Assembly (NCBI GenBank): GCA_035539175.1
Contig: DATLIY010000013.1
Span: forward strand, 85,297 to 149,296
Length of the DNA stretch: 64,000 nt
Direction: 5' to 3'
Source: Acidisarcina sp.
GTDB lineage: Bacteria > Acidobacteriota > Terriglobia > Terriglobales > Acidobacteriaceae
The notes beneath the pieces are model-generated. The model was not told the DNA's origin. It saw nothing but the letters and a program-made list of their open reading frames with translations, and made no database searches. The position numbers and the translations under genes were made by a program. Shown here one piece after another: positions 62,702 through 64,000 of the stretch. Every line of letters starts with the position of its first letter. Positions within the stretch are counted from its first letter, which is position 1.

Positions 62702-62971
62702 TTATACCTTTGCGACGACCGCGCCATTGCTGTAGGTGTATTTGTCCAGACCGTTGGCGAGCAGCATGTCGTGTGTCGCCTTATCGATGCCGACCGGCTC
62801 CTGCATAGGATGGTCCGATCCAGAGAGTGGAGCACCGCTCGCGTCTACCAGTGGGTTACCGTTCGCGTCCTTGTATTCGACCCGGTTTATCAACGGGACA
62901 ATCGTAATAGTTGGGTCGCCGCAAACGTGCACGATGTTTCCTGCTGAATCGTATTCGAGAAAGTAGATCAT
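62702..62971 (-). CDS. Small element protein (89 residues)
   Basis: This is a soluble 89-residue protein starting MIYFLEYDSAGNIVHVCG, beta-rich at first and then DANGNPLVDASGAPLSG, a short turn-rich segment common in phage tail-associated proteins. The C-terminal KATHDMLLANGLDKYTYSNG is helical to extended. ATG 62971 has TGAGGA five bases upstream, and this site overlaps the stop of the preceding gene, so translation is coupled. The longer frame to 63046 has no start signal. Confidence 0.65.
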   Translation of the reverse strand: MIYFLEYDSAGNIVHVCGDPTITIVPLINRVEYKDANGNPLVDASGAPLSGSDHPMQEPVGIDKATHDMLLANGLDKYTYSNGAVVAKV

Positions 62972-62978
62972 CTGATCC

Positions 62979-63437
62979 TCACATGTAGATGTATGAGACG
63001 TCTGGATAGGTGGCAGCATTAAATTGGTCGTTGACCCAGAGATCATTCGACATCACTTCGAAGTTTCCATTTCCGACGTAGTCTACTTGGTGGGAGACTT
63101 TGTACCGTGGCGCAGTGCTCCACGTCTTATTTACCGTGTTGTACGTGTGCCTTGTCGCCGGGAAATAGGCAGCCAGCCATACATTAGGCTCGAACCCCGA
63201 TACGGTGTAGACCGTCGCATACTGATTCGAGCCAAGCACCACAGTCCCACTACCCGGAGCGAGTGTTGTACTGGCTACTCCAGTCAGCAGGTTTCCGGAT
63301 GCGTCACATAGACCAGTACCACTAGCTGTTAGCTTCGCCAGTGGTGTACCTGTCCCGAGGCATAGCTGGCCATTATTATCGATTTGGAGCAGTTGGGTTG
63401 TTACCCCACCGGACTCGTCATTTATCAGGATAGGCAT
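62979..63437 (-). CDS. Beta-rich element protein (152 residues)
   Basis: This 152-residue protein has a repetitive beta-strand pattern (GTGTPLAKLTASGTGLCDASGN, TTLAPGSGTVVLGSNQYATVY) like the shafts and tips of phage tail fibres, and many Tyr/Asn in the C-terminal part (FEVMSNDLWVNDQFNAATYP). It ends in SYIYM. GGTGAT lies before its ATG, overlapping the preceding stop. A tail-fibre or receptor-binding role is a guess from composition and context. Confidence 0.65.
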   Translation of the reverse strand: MPILINDESGGVTTQLLQIDNNGQLCLGTGTPLAKLTASGTGLCDASGNLLTGVASTTLAPGSGTVVLGSNQYATVYTVSGFEPNVWLAAYFPATRHTYNTVNKTWSTAPRYKVSHQVDYVGNGNFEVMSNDLWVNDQFNAATYPDVSYIYM

Positions 63438-63438
63438 C

Positions 63439-63783
63439 TTAGATCACCGTGTAGGTTACATTGTTGATCGCGGTGGTTGTCCCGTTTGCCAGCGTGATTG
63501 TGGTAGACGTGGCGGAAACATAGATGCCAGCAGAGCACGAGCCACAGCCAGTTTTACCAGAGTACGACGCTGTTACCTGTGAGAATGGGGATATGGACGC
63601 AACTACCCCGGAGGTTCGCTGTAGAGCAGCCGACGGAACGCGGGACCGAGCGAGCATCGAGCCACTCAGCAGTGCAACTCCATTCAGGGTTATAGGTCCT
63701 GACGGAGTTGCCGATCCTACCTCGACATTAAGCGAGTTGTCCGCGCTGAATCTCTGCGTACCGTCATTTATCGTGAATGACAT
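63439..63783 (-). CDS. Beta-rich element protein (114 residues)
   Basis: This 114-residue Ser/Thr/Gly-rich protein has no signal peptide or membrane helix. Strand-like repeats such as LNVEVGSATPSGPITLNGVAL and ISPFSQVTASYSG are followed by a Cys pair GKTGCGSCSAG and a C-terminal block TTITLANGTTTAINNVTYTVI. The last block resembles the end of the upstream partial gene. A phage tail or baseplate-associated protein is plausible. Stop and next ATG are one base apart. Confidence 0.65.
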   Translation of the reverse strand: MSFTINDGTQRFSADNSLNVEVGSATPSGPITLNGVALLSGSMLARSRVPSAALQRTSGVVASISPFSQVTASYSGKTGCGSCSAGIYVSATSTTITLANGTTTAINNVTYTVI

Positions 63784-63786
63784 GGA

Positions 63787-64000
63787 TCACCAGATTACAT
63801 AGTTGAGGGTCACGGACACTGTAGAATTGTTCGTCCATGTGGCCGCCGTCAGGGTTATAGTGTCGGGGGGCCATGTAGCCGTTGCAGATGGCAGATTAGA
63901 GAGGTTGTAGTTGACAACTAGCTGCTGACCTACCGCCAGCGTGGTAGATCCGCTGAGGTACTGCCCTACACCCGGACCGCAGATACCATTGCCAAATAGC
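63787..64000 (-). CDS. Beta-rich element protein, C-terminal part (cut by window edge)
   Basis: The minus-strand frame is open from the right edge to a TGA at 63787, giving at least 71 residues: NGICGPGVGQYLSG, TTLAVGQQLVVNYNLSNLP, ATATWPPDTITLTAATW and a final LNYVIW. It is Thr/Val/Asn-rich and beta in character. Its stop sits four bases upstream of the next ATG, so it belongs to the same operon. Function unknown; the remainder is needed. Confidence 0.7.
   Translation of the reverse strand, partial: LFGNGICGPGVGQYLSGSTTLAVGQQLVVNYNLSNLPSATATWPPDTITLTAATWTNNSTVSVTLNYVIW

Larger units (their letters stand above)
59317..64000. mobile_element. Integrated element (probable prophage) at tRNA-Arg, right end not in window
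   Basis: The left border is the tRNA-Arg 3' fragment. Inside are an integrase, two ribbon-helix-helix regulators with palindromes, two small envelope-type genes, and a tightly packed minus-strand operon of beta-rich proteins. From about 62 kb the base composition looks less GC-rich by eye and gene style differs from the host. I see no terminase, portal or capsid gene in the visible part, so prophage is the favoured but not proven type. Confidence 0.75.

Overview
The window reads as a chromosome segment of an acidobacterium, most likely class Terriglobia (Acidobacteriales). That is inference from gene content: a full Tol-Pal operon with an Ig-like insert in Pal, a hopanoid operon in the order shc-hpnH-orf-hpnA-hpnG-adh-adh-hpnC-hpnD-hpnE, hpnJ nearby, a pyruvoyl-type arginine decarboxylase pathway, moderately high GC, and a REP-like 'CHPERSEGS' repeat. 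No rRNA gene is present to confirm it.

Layout. 1-11.2 kb: end of glycogen synthase, an amino-acid permease, uvrC, an OmpA-type lipoprotein, a membrane diguanylate cyclase, pyrE, a CPBP protease and uvrA. 11.5-19.5 kb: small and exported proteins of unknown role, nitroreductase, HAD, Nudix, alpha/beta hydrolase, ubiX, purB. 19.5-23 kb: minus-strand operon turning arginine into putrescine (pyruvoyl arginine decarboxylase, aguB, aguA), then tadA and a glutaredoxin. 23.2-25.6 kb: icd and mdh. 26-31.3 kb: minus-strand tolQ-tolR-tolA-tolB-pal-cpoB. 31.5-45.5 kb: recN, ispH and the hopanoid operon. 45.6-49.4 kb: a PIN toxin-antitoxin pair, a split EamA/ArnEF-like transporter pair, hpnJ and a STAS protein. 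49.4-53 kb: TolC, a TPR protein and an HlyD-type adaptor without a pump. 53.1-59.1 kb: queF, a Spinster-like MFS transporter, an HpnB-like glycosyltransferase, a NodB-type deacetylase, an exported OB-fold-like protein and ispG. 59.3 kb to the right edge: an integrated mobile element, probably a prophage. It begins at a 3' fragment of tRNA-Arg(CCT), carries a tyrosine integrase, two paralogous ribbon-helix-helix regulators around strong palindromes, two small envelope-type genes, and a minus-strand operon of beta-rich proteins running off the window.

How it works together. IspG and IspH are the last two steps of the MEP isoprenoid pathway. HpnC, HpnD and HpnE turn farnesyl diphosphate into squalene, Shc cyclises it, HpnH adds the adenosyl unit and HpnG removes adenine. 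HpnJ points to a cyclitol-ether head group. Inside and around this set lie genes with no settled hopanoid role: a 138-residue protein, two zinc dehydrogenases, an ArnE/ArnF-like pair behind hpnJ, and a Spinster-like MFS, glycosyltransferase and deacetylase run. These are the best candidates for undescribed hopanoid side-chain and transport functions. The other region worth attention is the partly visible integrated element at the right end.
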